This document shows positions 53,284-62,645 of a DNA stretch of 64,000 nt, piece after piece (positions within the stretch are counted from its first letter, which is position 1; every line of letters starts with the position of its first letter). Position numbers and translations under genes: made by a program. The notes beneath the pieces were generated by a model. The model had not been told where the DNA came from. It saw only the letters and a program-made list of their open reading frames with translations, and did not search any database. The stretch covers positions 290,806 to 354,805 of the forward strand of contig DDEN01000057.1 in assembly GCA_002336115.1 (NCBI GenBank). Direction: 5' to 3'. This stretch comes from Chitinophagaceae bacterium UBA1953 (GTDB taxonomy: Bacteria > Bacteroidota > Bacteroidia > Chitinophagales > Chitinophagaceae).

Positions 53284-54945
53284 TTATTTCTGATCTGCAC
53301 GAAGTTCAACAACAGAAGGATCACCTTCGTGACAATCGTACTGAGCAATAACACGATCAGCACTGATACCCTGTACTTCAACTAAATATTTAACAATCGC
53401 ATCAACCCGTTTTTGACCCAAAGCCTGACCTGATTTACTTTTGGCGGCACTACCACAAACAACCAGCTTACAATTTGGATTACCACGGAGTGAAGAAGCA
53501 ACACTACCAACAAGAGCTTTGGCTTCAGTACTTAATGCAGTACCATTACCAGCAAAGTTAATAGAAGGAAGATCTACTAAATGGCAGGAATTATCAATCT
53601 TTGGAGTTTTGCAGCATTCCGGATCTGGACATTTACCAACACCATCAGCATCAACTGGCTGGCACTGAGTTGGAGTAATAAGTTCCTTATCCTTACAATC
53701 AGGAACGCCATCTCCATCTGTATCACGGCTTACACCATGACTATCAACAGGGCAACCTGCAGGAGTATTTGGTTCATTATCAAATTGATCTGTAACACCA
53801 TCACCATCAGCATCATCCAAAACAGGTTTTGGCATCTTCATGTGGCGAGGAGCATTCAGCTCGTTGTAAGCATAATCCAATGGGTTTAACCACCAGAGAG
53901 GTTCAACTGACTTAGCACCAAGACTATAATTCAGACTAAGGCTTGTGTAATGCCATGAATCAAAATCACGAGTCATTGAAGCATCACCTTTTGCCTGTTC
54001 TTGCCAACGTTGTCCATCAAGCAAGTCATCATTTGTCCAAGTAAGAATTTCTTCAATTCCAAGGCTTAAGCGCTTGTTGAGTTTAAATGCAACGCCAACA
54101 CCAGCTTGAACTGTTGGCTTCAGAGTCATATCAAACAATTTAGGACGACGCCATCCCTGACCTTCCGCATCTGTTTCATATGATTTATCCATACCAGCTC
54201 TCAGATCACGTAAAATGCTTGATCTGTTTTTATGTTCATAAGCATATTTGCTTTGAACTGCACGGAATAAATTGGCGTAAGTATTGCCGTTTTCATCCAA
54301 CGCATTAACACCTGTTTTATAAATCATAGCACCTACGCCACCAATACCGTAAATAACGAAATTGGTTTTTGACTTATGAAAACGAATATTATTTAACGTA
54401 ACAATTCCTTGTAATGACAACTGATGAGATACTGTTCTGTAATTATAATATACCGGATCCTGCATTGCATCAGTAAATGGCAATCCTGTTTTTGAAGAAA
54501 TCTGATACAATGTTCCTACAGACCCACCAGGGAATTGATTCGATCTTACATTTACGGGTGCATTATATTTATCTGCCCATGCGGTATTCTTTCCGTAATT
54601 ATATGCAGGTGTAAAATTCATCCCTTTTGCAATACCTCCGGAATATTGAAGTCTTGCAGAGAAAATATAACCAAATGCTTTTCTTACATGTGCGCCCCAT
54701 CCGATTTGCGGAAGTTTTGCGTTTACGTCACCACTGATAGCCACATTACCAACACTTAAACCAATTTCCCACTGATTTCTCGGTTTTGCCGGGAAAGGAT
54801 ACTGATTTTGTAAAAATTCATTGTGTTGCGCTTTACCAGAGCTTGGAATAAGAGAAGAGTCTTTCCAATCATAACTCTGAGCAGAGAGGTTTGATAAAAA
54901 AAGACATAGGGCCCCTAAAAGAAGGGTGTACTTTTTGCTTGCCAT
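53284..54945 (-). CDS. OmpA-family outer-membrane protein with TSP3 repeats
   Basis: 553 residues. Signal peptide (cleaved near SAQ22), an N-terminal beta-barrel-like part (about 40-360, rich in aromatic-ended strands), calcium-binding thrombospondin type 3 repeats (DADGDGVTDQFDNEP, DTDGDGVPDCKD; about 376-425), and a C-terminal OmpA peptidoglycan-binding domain (about 445-553; INFAGNGTALS, later LGQKRVDAIVKYL). All ten cysteines of the mature protein lie after residue 390. A perfect promoter and strong terminator suggest high single-gene expression. Confidence 0.93.
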   Translation of the reverse strand: MASKKYTLLLGALCLFLSNLSAQSYDWKDSSLIPSSGKAQHNEFLQNQYPFPAKPRNQWEIGLSVGNVAISGDVNAKLPQIGWGAHVRKAFGYIFSARLQYSGGIAKGMNFTPAYNYGKNTAWADKYNAPVNVRSNQFPGGSVGTLYQISSKTGLPFTDAMQDPVYYNYRTVSHQLSLQGIVTLNNIRFHKSKTNFVIYGIGGVGAMIYKTGVNALDENGNTYANLFRAVQSKYAYEHKNRSSILRDLRAGMDKSYETDAEGQGWRRPKLFDMTLKPTVQAGVGVAFKLNKRLSLGIEEILTWTNDDLLDGQRWQEQAKGDASMTRDFDSWHYTSLSLNYSLGAKSVEPLWWLNPLDYAYNELNAPRHMKMPKPVLDDADGDGVTDQFDNEPNTPAGCPVDSHGVSRDTDGDGVPDCKDKELITPTQCQPVDADGVGKCPDPECCKTPKIDNSCHLVDLPSINFAGNGTALSTEAKALVGSVASSLRGNPNCKLVVCGSAAKSKSGQALGQKRVDAIVKYLVEVQGISADRVIAQYDCHEGDPSVVELRADQK

Positions 54946-54984
54946 AGTTGTTGTATTAAGTTTCGAAAAATCCTGATGATTATT

Positions 54985-55016
54985 GCAAAAATAGAGATGA
55001 TAGGTTAAAAAGCAAA
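54985..55016 (-). promoter_or_regulatory. Complete Bacteroidota promoter of the OmpA-family gene
   Basis: On the minus strand TTTG (55013-55016) and TATTTTTGC (54985-54993) are separated by exactly 19 bases. The mRNA leader would be about 35-40 bases. Confidence 0.8.
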
Positions 55017-55134
55017 TTTTTTATAATTTATTTACTATCAAATCATCATAATAGACTTGTTTCTTTCAGAATAAGCTGCATTTTAGTTCAAAATTCTAAA
55101 GAAAAATTTGCCTTTTGGTGTAAATTGCCGCCAC

Positions 55135-56109
55135 ATGACGAACTCTTCCCACCACATTCAGGAACTGGTTAAACACGAACTTGCCGAATTTGAAGAAAAA
55201 TTCAAGTCTTCTGTTAAAAGCAGGGTTCTTCTGCTTGACAGAATAATGCAATATATCATCAAACGGAAAGGAAAACAAGTAAGACCAATGTTTGTGTTTC
55301 TGAGTGCAAAACTTTTTGGTGATATTAATGAAAATACACACAGGGCTGCGGCTTTGGTTGAATTACTACATACTGCTACACTTGTACACGATGATGTTGT
55401 TGATGAAGCAATGGAGCGCAGGGGATTCTTTTCTATAAACGCTGTCTGGAAAAATAAAATAGCAGTATTGGTGGGTGATTATTTACTGTCAAAAGGATTG
55501 CTGTTATCACTCAGAAATGATGATTTTGTTACACTAAAAATTTTGTCTGAAGCTGTAGAAAAAATGAGCGAAGGCGAGCTGTTACAAATAGAAAAAACAA
55601 GAAAACTGAACCTGAGCGAAGATGTTTATTTTGAAATAATCAGAAATAAAACCGCCTCCCTTTTATCATCTGCCTGTGGTGCCGGTGCTTGGTCAACAAC
55701 AAATGATTCGTATAAGACAGAACAGATGAAAGTTTTTGGTGAAAAAGCTGGCATTGCTTTCCAGATAAAAGATGATTTGTTTGATTATGGCAGCGAATCG
55801 ATTGGCAAACCAACCGGAAATGACATCAAAGAAAGAAAACTGACTCTTCCGCTTATTTATACTTTAAATAACATAAATAAAGAAAAAAAGAGAGAACTTA
55901 TTTACATTATAAAAAACGAAAATAAGCGCAGGAAAAATGTGCAATATGTGATTGATGAAGTTGTGAAAGCCGGGGGTATAAAGTATGCTACAGAAAGAAT
56001 GAACCAGTTTCGTGATGAAGCAATTGAAATTTTAAAACAGTTTCCGCAAAATGAGATAAGAGACGGGCTTGAATCTCTCGTACGATTTACAACCGACAGA
56101 AAATACTAA
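55135..56109 (+). CDS. Polyprenyl diphosphate synthase
   Basis: 324 residues from ATG 55135. Builds the polyprenyl chain for menaquinone or undecaprenyl-type carriers from IPP. The first aspartate-rich motif DDVVD is at 86-90 and the second DDLFD at 213-217, with conserved GKQVRP at 46-51 binding IPP. Full-length trans-prenyltransferase; chain length (for example hepta- or octaprenyl) cannot be read from the sequence. The TTG at 55108 was not used. recJ follows after 3 bases. Confidence 0.93.
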   Translation: MTNSSHHIQELVKHELAEFEEKFKSSVKSRVLLLDRIMQYIIKRKGKQVRPMFVFLSAKLFGDINENTHRAAALVELLHTATLVHDDVVDEAMERRGFFSINAVWKNKIAVLVGDYLLSKGLLLSLRNDDFVTLKILSEAVEKMSEGELLQIEKTRKLNLSEDVYFEIIRNKTASLLSSACGAGAWSTTNDSYKTEQMKVFGEKAGIAFQIKDDLFDYGSESIGKPTGNDIKERKLTLPLIYTLNNINKEKKRELIYIIKNENKRRKNVQYVIDEVVKAGGIKYATERMNQFRDEAIEILKQFPQNEIRDGLESLVRFTTDRKY

Positions 56110-56112
56110 CCT

Positions 56113-57813
56113 ATGAATAAAAGATGGTCGCTTTTACTGGCCGATGAATCAAAAATAAAAGTACTTGTTCAAGACCTGAGGATTCACCCATCTTTATGCA
56201 AAATTCTTATTCAGCGTGGAGTTGACAGTTTTGAAAAAGCAAAAGATTTTTTTCGCCCTCAGTTGTCGCATTTGCATGATCCCTGGCTGATGAAAGATAT
56301 GCAGAAAGCTACTGATAGAATTCTGTATGCCTTTCAGCAAAAGGAAAAAATTCTTGTTTTTGGAGATTATGATGTGGATGGCACAACCAGTGTAGCTTGT
56401 ATGTATCAATTCCTCGTATCTGTTTATGAAAAAGAGCTGGTCGATTTTTATATTCCACATCGTTACAGGGAAGGCTATGGCATTTCAAAACAGGGAATTG
56501 ATTTTGCTAAAGAGAATGGATTTACACTGATCGTTTCTCTCGACTGCGGAATAAAATCAATTGAACTGATCGCTTATGCCCGTGAGTTAGGCATCGATTT
56601 TATTGTTTGCGACCACCATCTCCCTGATGCTGAATTACCAAAAGCTGTAGCTATTCTTAATCCCAAACAAAACGATTGCATCTATCCTTTTAAAGAACTT
56701 TGCGGCTGTGGGGTTGGCTTTAAGCTGATATCTGCTCTTGCCCAAAAATTAAATGTAGCTGAGGAAAAAGTACTTTGCTATCTCGATCTTGTAGCCACTG
56801 CTATTGCTGCAGATATAGTACCCATTACTGGTGAAAACCGGATACTTGCTTTTTATGGCCTGCAGCAGGTTAATACAAAACCATCCAATGGAATCAAGGC
56901 ATTGATGTTTTTAAGTAAGGCTGAAAAACAAATGCACATCAACAATCTTGTTTTCATGATTGCACCGAGAGTTAATGCAGCCGGTCGCATGGATGATGCA
57001 AAAAAAGCAGTGCAAATGTTCATTTCCCACTCTTACGAGGAGGCATTGCAATACGCAGAACTTCTGCATGCTGATAACGATGAGAGAAAAGAAGCTGATT
57101 CTTCCATTTCAGAAGAAGCGCTGGCAATTATTAATTCCAGCGAAACATTACGCAACAGAAAAACAACGGTGCTTTTTCAACCACATTGGCATAAAGGAGT
57201 TGTTGGCATCGTTGCTTCCCGGCTTACCGATTCATACTATCGCCCAACAATTGTGTTAACTAAAAGTGGCGAATATGCTGCTGGCAGCGCAAGAAGTGTT
57301 GCAGGATTTAATTTATACGAAGCTGTTCATGCCTGCCGGGAACACCTGCTGGGTTATGGAGGTCACTTTGCCGCAGCAGGACTAACTCTTTTAACGCAAA
57401 ACATCGAAGCTTTTTCTGATGCTTTTGAAAAAGTGGTGTCGGAAACAATTTTGCCCGAACATCTGATTCCTGAAATTATTGTGGATGCTGAATTAAGCTT
57501 TTCCGATATACGTCAGCCCTTTTTCAATATCATTAAACAAATGGAGCCGTTTGGGCCAGAAAACATGCGCCCGGTTTTTATTACCCGAAATGTCAGCGAT
57601 ACAGGCTTCAGTAAAATTGTAAAAGAGCAGCATTTAAGACTGGTTGTAAAACACGGCAATATCACATTAACAGGTATTTTCTTTAAAGCAGCTCATTTGC
57701 TTCCGGTAGTCCAGCAGGGAAACTTTGATATTGTATATACCATCGATGAAAATGAATGGAACGGCACCGCTACTTTACAATTGAAAGCAATAGACCTGAG
57801 GCCTTCTGCCTGA
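56113..57813 (+). CDS. recJ: Single-strand DNA exonuclease RecJ
   Basis: 566 residues. Degrades single-stranded DNA 5' to 3' in recombination and repair. DYDVDG at 85-90 is motif I of the DHH domain with its metal Asp residues, SLDCGIKS and CDHHLPD follow (DHH motif), and GYGGHFAAAGLTL is the DHHA1 domain. C-terminal OB-like part ends the protein. Co-transcribed with the prenyl synthase gene. Length is normal for the family. Confidence 0.95.
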   Translation: MNKRWSLLLADESKIKVLVQDLRIHPSLCKILIQRGVDSFEKAKDFFRPQLSHLHDPWLMKDMQKATDRILYAFQQKEKILVFGDYDVDGTTSVACMYQFLVSVYEKELVDFYIPHRYREGYGISKQGIDFAKENGFTLIVSLDCGIKSIELIAYARELGIDFIVCDHHLPDAELPKAVAILNPKQNDCIYPFKELCGCGVGFKLISALAQKLNVAEEKVLCYLDLVATAIAADIVPITGENRILAFYGLQQVNTKPSNGIKALMFLSKAEKQMHINNLVFMIAPRVNAAGRMDDAKKAVQMFISHSYEEALQYAELLHADNDERKEADSSISEEALAIINSSETLRNRKTTVLFQPHWHKGVVGIVASRLTDSYYRPTIVLTKSGEYAAGSARSVAGFNLYEAVHACREHLLGYGGHFAAAGLTLLTQNIEAFSDAFEKVVSETILPEHLIPEIIVDAELSFSDIRQPFFNIIKQMEPFGPENMRPVFITRNVSDTGFSKIVKEQHLRLVVKHGNITLTGIFFKAAHLLPVVQQGNFDIVYTIDENEWNGTATLQLKAIDLRPSA

Positions 57814-57881
57814 AAACATTTCTGAATATGAGTAATTTGCCTGAAAGCATTGGTTTTCCTGAAAAATAAAGCTCCTGATGC

Positions 57882-57913
57882 TTGGACAGGATGCTGACTT
57901 CGCCTACCTTTGC
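57882..57913 (+). promoter_or_regulatory. Promoter of the rpsF-rpsR-rplI operon
   Basis: TTG at 57882-57884 and TACCTTTGC at 57905-57913 are 20 bases apart. The leader before the rpsF ATG would be about 85 bases. Confidence 0.7.
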
Positions 57914-58002
57914 AGCCCCAAATCTGTATTGGCAGATTTCCTGGCCTCAAGCCGGGATCCGATGGGAGAAACCCAATTTTTAAACTTAAATCACAACAAG
58001 TA

Positions 58003-58356
58003 ATGAAGAATTACGAAATGATGGTGATTTTTACCCCTGTTCTGTCTGATGAAGAATTTAAGGCAGCACAAAAACGCTACATCGACCTGCTGAATTCTAA
58101 CGGCGGCGAAGTTGTTCATAGCAACCCTTGGGGTTTAAAATCACTTGCCTACCCCGTTCAGAAAAAAACAACTGGAATTTACTGGGTAGTTGAATACAAG
58201 GCTTCTGCCGATTTCAACCAAAAACTGAACGTTCAGATTCACCGTGATGAGCAAGTGCTCCGTCACATGTACACTGCACTCGACAAATACGCCGTTGAGT
58301 ACAATGCGAAGAAGAGAAGTGGCGTACAATCAGCAACTGAAAAAACGGAGGCATAA
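58003..58356 (+). CDS. rpsF: 30S ribosomal protein S6
   Basis: 117 residues from ATG 58003 (MKNYEMMVIFTPVLSDEEF). The family marks are NYEMMVIF at the start, LAYPVQKKTTGIYWVVEY in the middle and VLRHMYTAL at the end. The frame's upstream extension covers the promoter and was rejected. rpsR begins 3 bases after the stop. Confidence 0.97.
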   Translation: MKNYEMMVIFTPVLSDEEFKAAQKRYIDLLNSNGGEVVHSNPWGLKSLAYPVQKKTTGIYWVVEYKASADFNQKLNVQIHRDEQVLRHMYTALDKYAVEYNAKKRSGVQSATEKTEA

Positions 58357-58359
58357 GTC

Positions 58360-58623
58360 ATGGCAAAGAACGAAATTAAATACCTGACAGCGATTAAAAC
58401 CGAACAGCCAAAGAAAAAATACTGTCGCTTTAAAAAGTACGGTATCCGTTATGTTGATTACAAAGACGTTGAGTTCCTCAAAAAATTCTTAAACGAACAA
58501 GGTAAGATTCTTCCCCGCCGTTTAACAGGTAACTCACTTAAATATCAGCGCAAAGTAACAGACGCAATTAAGAAAGCCCGCCAGATGGCATTGCTTCCTT
58601 ATGTAACTGATCTGTTGAAATAA
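58360..58623 (+). CDS. rpsR: 30S ribosomal protein S18
   Basis: 87 residues. KKYCRFKKYGIRYVDYKD and the RNA-binding core LPRRLTGNSLKYQRKV match S18, which pairs with S6 on the small subunit. The conserved Cys at the start of the CRFKK block is a single one, so this is a Zn-independent form. In operon with rpsF and rplI. Confidence 0.97.
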   Translation: MAKNEIKYLTAIKTEQPKKKYCRFKKYGIRYVDYKDVEFLKKFLNEQGKILPRRLTGNSLKYQRKVTDAIKKARQMALLPYVTDLLK

Positions 58624-58649
58624 AAAATCATTAGTGAACCTTTCCCTAA

Positions 58650-58666
58650 CTCCCGTAAACGGGAAG
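58650..58666 (+). other. Small hairpin between rpsR and rplI
   Basis: CCCGTAAACGGG forms a short stem-loop in the 83-base gap. It has no T-run, so it may shape translation or RNA processing rather than end transcription. Confidence 0.35.
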
Positions 58667-58706
58667 ACAGTTGAAAGACTGGGTTACGGAAACTAAAAAC
58701 AAAACA

Positions 58707-59165
58707 ATGGAAGTAATTTTAATTCAGGATGTAAATACACTCGGCGGTAAGAACGAAGTGGTAAAAGTAAAAAACGGTTACGCCCGTAATTTTTTAATTC
58801 CACAAAAATTTGCCGTTGAAGCTTCTCCTTCAAACCTGAAACAATTGGCTGAACGTTTAAAGGTTCAGAAGAAGAAAGAAGACACAATGCTGGCTGAAAT
58901 TAAGTCAGTAATTGCAAAACTCGTTGAAGCGCCCGTTAAGCTTACTGCTAAAACAGGTACAAGCGGAAAAATCTTCGGCAGCATTACCACTGTTATGATT
59001 GCCCGTGCAATACGTGAACAGAAAGGTTATGAAATCGACCGTCGTAAAATCCATCTGGCTGACGAAATCAAAGAACTCGGTACACATAAAGCAAAAGTTG
59101 ATTTTGCAAACGGTAACGAAGCTGAAATCGAGATCGAGGTCGCAGGTGAAACTACAGCGATCTGA
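58707..59165 (+). CDS. rplI: 50S ribosomal protein L9
   Basis: 152 residues from ATG 58707 (MEVILIQDVNTLGGKNEVV). The N-terminal rRNA-binding domain has VKVKNGYARNFLIPQKFA, followed by the long helix and the C-terminal domain (GKIFGSITT). Length is normal for L9. The frame extends 12 codons upstream, but these are not family-like. Last gene of the operon. Confidence 0.97.
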   Translation: MEVILIQDVNTLGGKNEVVKVKNGYARNFLIPQKFAVEASPSNLKQLAERLKVQKKKEDTMLAEIKSVIAKLVEAPVKLTAKTGTSGKIFGSITTVMIARAIREQKGYEIDRRKIHLADEIKELGTHKAKVDFANGNEAEIEIEVAGETTAI

Positions 59166-59187
59166 TAAGACCCGAATATCTTGTTTA

Positions 59188-59220
59188 AAAGCCCCGTCAT
59201 TAATGTCGGGGTTTTTATTT
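59188..59220 (+). terminator. Terminator of the ribosomal operon
   Basis: The stem CCCCG-x-CAT/ATG-x-CGGGG (one mismatched pair) with a short loop is followed by TTTTTATTT, 25 bases after rplI. Confidence 0.85.
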
Positions 59221-59279
59221 AACCGCAACATTTACGTAAACTAAGTTTTAATTCTGCTTCACATTACAATTATTGCATT

Positions 59280-59287
59280 TACTTTTG
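59280..59287 (+). promoter_or_regulatory. -7 element for the aldo/keto reductase gene
   Basis: TACTTTTG fits TAnnTTTG, 15 bases before the ATG at 59303. A very short leader is implied. Confidence 0.5.
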
Positions 59288-59302
59288 AAACAAATACTTT
59301 GA

Positions 59303-60178
59303 ATGAAGTTTTCAAGAATCATAGCCGGCACAATGAAATGGGGAATCTGGGGTGCAAGATTTAATACCGGTTACTATGAAAAAATGATTAAAGAATGTTT
59401 GTCAATTGGAGTTACTTCATTCGATCATGCTGATATTTATGGCGACTATACAACTGAAGCTGAGTTTGGAGAAGTATTGAAAAATGAATCGTCACTCAGA
59501 TCCAAGATGCAGATCATTACAAAATGCGGCATTCAAAAAGTTTCACCCAACAGGCCGGAACATAAAATAAAATCCTACGATACATCTTACGATCACATAA
59601 TACAATCAGTTGAAAATTCACTCAACAATCTCTCCACTGATTACATCGATTGCTTATTAATTCATCGTCCTGATCCGTTGTTCAATGCCGATGAGGTAGC
59701 AAAAGCTTTTACGCACCTGAAAGAACAGGGAAAAGTTTTACATTTTGGTGTGTCGAATTTCAAACGCTGGCATGCTGATTTGCTGAACAGCCGTTTTACA
59801 GTAGAAGTAAACCAGGTTGAATGTTCTTTGCTTCACCTGGAATCATTTCTTGATGGCACTTTAGAATATTGCCAGCAGCATCACATAAAACCGATGGCAT
59901 GGAGTCCGTTGGGAGCAGGAAATTTGTTTGCAGAAACGGACGATGAACGTATTCAACGCATTTCAGCAGTTGCCGGAATTCTTACAGAGAAATACAACAC
60001 ATCTGCTGATGCAATTTTGTACAGTTGGATTTTAACTCATCCGTCCGGCATACATCCGGTTACGGGAACAACAAAAACAGAACGTATTCAGTCAGCAACC
60101 GAAGCATTGAAAATTAAAATGGAAAGAGAAGATTGGTTTATGTTGTGGCGTGCAAGTACAGGCAAAGAGGTTGCCTAA
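59303..60178 (+). CDS. Aldo/keto reductase, YdhF-like
   Basis: 291 residues, a TIM-barrel NADPH-dependent oxidoreductase. The catalytic set is visible: Asp and Tyr in DHADIYGDY, Lys in IITKCGIQ, His in LLIHRPDP. FGVSNFKRWH and MAWSPLGAGNLF are further family blocks. Closest in style to E. coli YdhF-type reductases; physiological substrate unknown. A glycosyltransferase gene follows after 26 bases. Confidence 0.9.
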   Translation: MKFSRIIAGTMKWGIWGARFNTGYYEKMIKECLSIGVTSFDHADIYGDYTTEAEFGEVLKNESSLRSKMQIITKCGIQKVSPNRPEHKIKSYDTSYDHIIQSVENSLNNLSTDYIDCLLIHRPDPLFNADEVAKAFTHLKEQGKVLHFGVSNFKRWHADLLNSRFTVEVNQVECSLLHLESFLDGTLEYCQQHHIKPMAWSPLGAGNLFAETDDERIQRISAVAGILTEKYNTSADAILYSWILTHPSGIHPVTGTTKTERIQSATEALKIKMEREDWFMLWRASTGKEVA

Positions 60179-60204
60179 TTTATTCGTAGTTTAAGATTAC
60201 CTAT

Positions 60205-61860
60205 ATGCAAACAAAAAATATTGTTTTTCTCTTTATCGTTATTGCCGCAGTTTACTTCTGTGCAGTTGGTGTTGATGTAATGGATGCTGATGCTTCACAA
60301 TATGCAGCAATGAGCAGGGAAATGAAAGCAAGCGGCAGTTATCTGCATGTGTACGAACAGGGAAAAGATTACCTGGATAAACCGCCATTTCTTTTTTGGA
60401 TCAGCAGTTTATCGATGAAGATATTTGGAGAAAATAATTTTGCATTTAAACTGCCTTCCATTCTTTTTGCATTATTGTCAATTTTTGCAACCTGGCGTTT
60501 TACAAAATTGTTTTACGATCAAACAGTTGCTTTGCTTGCTGCAATTGTGCTTGCAAGTTGCCAGGCAGTATTCCTTATTACAAATGATGTGCGTACCGAT
60601 ACGATATTGATGAGTTGGGTGATGATAGCAATCTGGCAATTGGCAGAATGGCTTCAGTCAAAAAAAATAACTCATTTCATTGCAGGAAGTGCGGCAATTG
60701 GTTTTGGCATGGTTACGAAAGGCCCTATTGCTTTGTTCGTTCCAATTTTTGCATTTGGAAGTCATTTTATTGTGCAAAGAAAATTCAGTTATCTGTTCAA
60801 ACCGTTTTATTTAGTTGCATTGGTAGTAATTGCTCTCATTTTGTTGCCAATGAGTATTGGACTTTACCAGCAATTCGATTTGCATCCTGAAAAAACAGTG
60901 AATGGATTACAAAACGTTTCCGGTCTTAAATTTTTCTACTGGACACAAAGTTTTGGCCGGATTACCGGAGAAAATGTTTGGAATAATCATGCGCCTTTCA
61001 GCTTCCTTTTTGAAAATCTTTTATGGGGAATGCTTCCATGGACATTGTTTTTTGTTTCAGGGCTGCTGGATGACATCATACAGTTTATCAGAAAGCGATT
61101 CGTCATTTCGCAGAAAGAAGAATTCATTACAACCGGAGGTTTTATTATTACATATTGTTCGTTGGGGATTTCAAAATATCAACTCCCTCATTATATCTAT
61201 GTCGTATTACCACTCATTGCAATTATTTCTGCAAAGATGATATACAAACTGTTCTGGCAACAACAACTCAAATGGCTTAAATCAATATTGATTCCGGTGC
61301 AGGTATTTGTAGCAATTGTTCTTTGTGTTGCGCCTGTCTTGATTTTATTATATGCTTTCCCAAGTCAATCAGTATTACCTTGGCTGATTCCGGTAATAAC
61401 AATTGCATCTGTATTATTTTTATTGTTTAGTAAAGGAACCAAACAAAAACTCATTGCTGTTTCATTAGCATTAATCATCGGGCTTAACCTTTTTTTGAGT
61501 TTATGGTTTTATCCAAATGTATTGCAATACCAGGCCGGAAGTGTTGCGGGTCGCTTCATAACAGAAAAACAAGTTCCGGCTGATAAATTCTATTTATACA
61601 AAGAAGGTGATATTGGTGAATCAATACATTTTTATAGCAAAAGAATAGTAAAGAAAGTTGATTCTGCTCAAGCACTGTTACCCGGAACTTACTTACTGAC
61701 CTCTGAAGAAGGTTTAGGTGAACTGAGAAAACAAAACAATTCGTTTGAAATAGAAAAACAGGGAGTGAACTATCATGTCACATTACTGACAAAAACATTT
61801 TTGAATAAAAATTCAAGGAATGTGAATGGTAAAAAATATTTTATAGTAAAAATGAATTAA
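60205..61860 (+). CDS. GT39/ArnT-like integral membrane glycosyltransferase
   Basis: 551 residues with about 11-13 membrane segments. The first extracytoplasmic loop has DADASQYAAMSREM with an acidic motif as in ArnT/PMT-type transferases, then DKPPFLFW. These enzymes move a sugar from a polyprenyl carrier to lipid A, proteins or glycans on the periplasmic face. Target unknown. Its last base directly abuts the stop of the convergent GT2 gene, which could provide the polyprenyl-linked donor. Confidence 0.88.
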   Translation: MQTKNIVFLFIVIAAVYFCAVGVDVMDADASQYAAMSREMKASGSYLHVYEQGKDYLDKPPFLFWISSLSMKIFGENNFAFKLPSILFALLSIFATWRFTKLFYDQTVALLAAIVLASCQAVFLITNDVRTDTILMSWVMIAIWQLAEWLQSKKITHFIAGSAAIGFGMVTKGPIALFVPIFAFGSHFIVQRKFSYLFKPFYLVALVVIALILLPMSIGLYQQFDLHPEKTVNGLQNVSGLKFFYWTQSFGRITGENVWNNHAPFSFLFENLLWGMLPWTLFFVSGLLDDIIQFIRKRFVISQKEEFITTGGFIITYCSLGISKYQLPHYIYVVLPLIAIISAKMIYKLFWQQQLKWLKSILIPVQVFVAIVLCVAPVLILLYAFPSQSVLPWLIPVITIASVLFLLFSKGTKQKLIAVSLALIIGLNLFLSLWFYPNVLQYQAGSVAGRFITEKQVPADKFYLYKEGDIGESIHFYSKRIVKKVDSAQALLPGTYLLTSEEGLGELRKQNNSFEIEKQGVNYHVTLLTKTFLNKNSRNVNGKKYFIVKMN

Positions 61861-62583
61861 TTATCTGAAGAGGTTATACCGGAGAATGCAGTAAATGGCC
61901 CGAAAGCCATCTTTCCAGTTGATCTTTTTGCCTTCAGCATACGTTCTTCCGTAGTATGAAATTCCAACTTCATAAATACGGATATTAGGCTTACGTGAAA
62001 TCCTTGCAGTTACCTCAGGTTCAAAACCAAAACGTGTTTCTTTTAACTCTATACCCTGAATAATTTCCCGTTTAAATAACTTGTAGCAGGTTTCCATATC
62101 TGTCAGATTCAGATTGGTAAACATATTCGATAATGTTGTTAGAAATTTATTACCGATACTATGCCAAAAGAAAAGAATCCGGTGTGCATTTCCTCCCATA
62201 AAACGGGAGCCATAAACAACATCAGCAAAACCATCAAGAACGGGTTTCAGCAAAATATTGTATTCTTCAGGATCGTATTCAAGATCTGCATCCTGTATAA
62301 TTACCAATTCACCAGTAGCTTTTTGTATACCTGTATGTAAAGCGGCACCTTTGCCTTTGTTGAATTCATGACCATACAAAACAATATTCTGATCCGATTG
62401 CTTCATATATATCTGTACTGCAAGTTTTGTTTCATCTGTACTGCAGTCATCAACAATGATAATTTCCTTCTCAATTCCGTTTACCAATTGTACATCTGAA
62501 ATTTTATTCAGGATAAAATGAATTGTTTTTGCTTCGTTGTAGGCAGGAATAACTATAGACAATTTAGAGACTGGGTAATTCAT
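61861..62583 (-). CDS. Family 2 glycosyltransferase, dolichyl-phosphate-mannose-synthase-like
   Basis: 240 residues from ATG 62583. LSIVIPAYNEAKTI, VDDCSTDET and QDADLEYDPEEY (DxD-type metal site) are the GT2 marks. RFGFEPEVTARISR is typical of the polyprenyl-phosphate sugar synthase group. No C-terminal membrane segment is present. A TTG two codons upstream is a possible alternative start. It might make the sugar donor used by the GT39 enzyme beside it. Confidence 0.9.
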   Translation of the reverse strand: MNYPVSKLSIVIPAYNEAKTIHFILNKISDVQLVNGIEKEIIIVDDCSTDETKLAVQIYMKQSDQNIVLYGHEFNKGKGAALHTGIQKATGELVIIQDADLEYDPEEYNILLKPVLDGFADVVYGSRFMGGNAHRILFFWHSIGNKFLTTLSNMFTNLNLTDMETCYKLFKREIIQGIELKETRFGFEPEVTARISRKPNIRIYEVGISYYGRTYAEGKKINWKDGFRAIYCILRYNLFR

Positions 62584-62645
62584 GAACAAAAATTTCTGTT
62601 TGCAATTTTAATGAATAAAGCCGTTGATAAAGGATAATTATTGAC

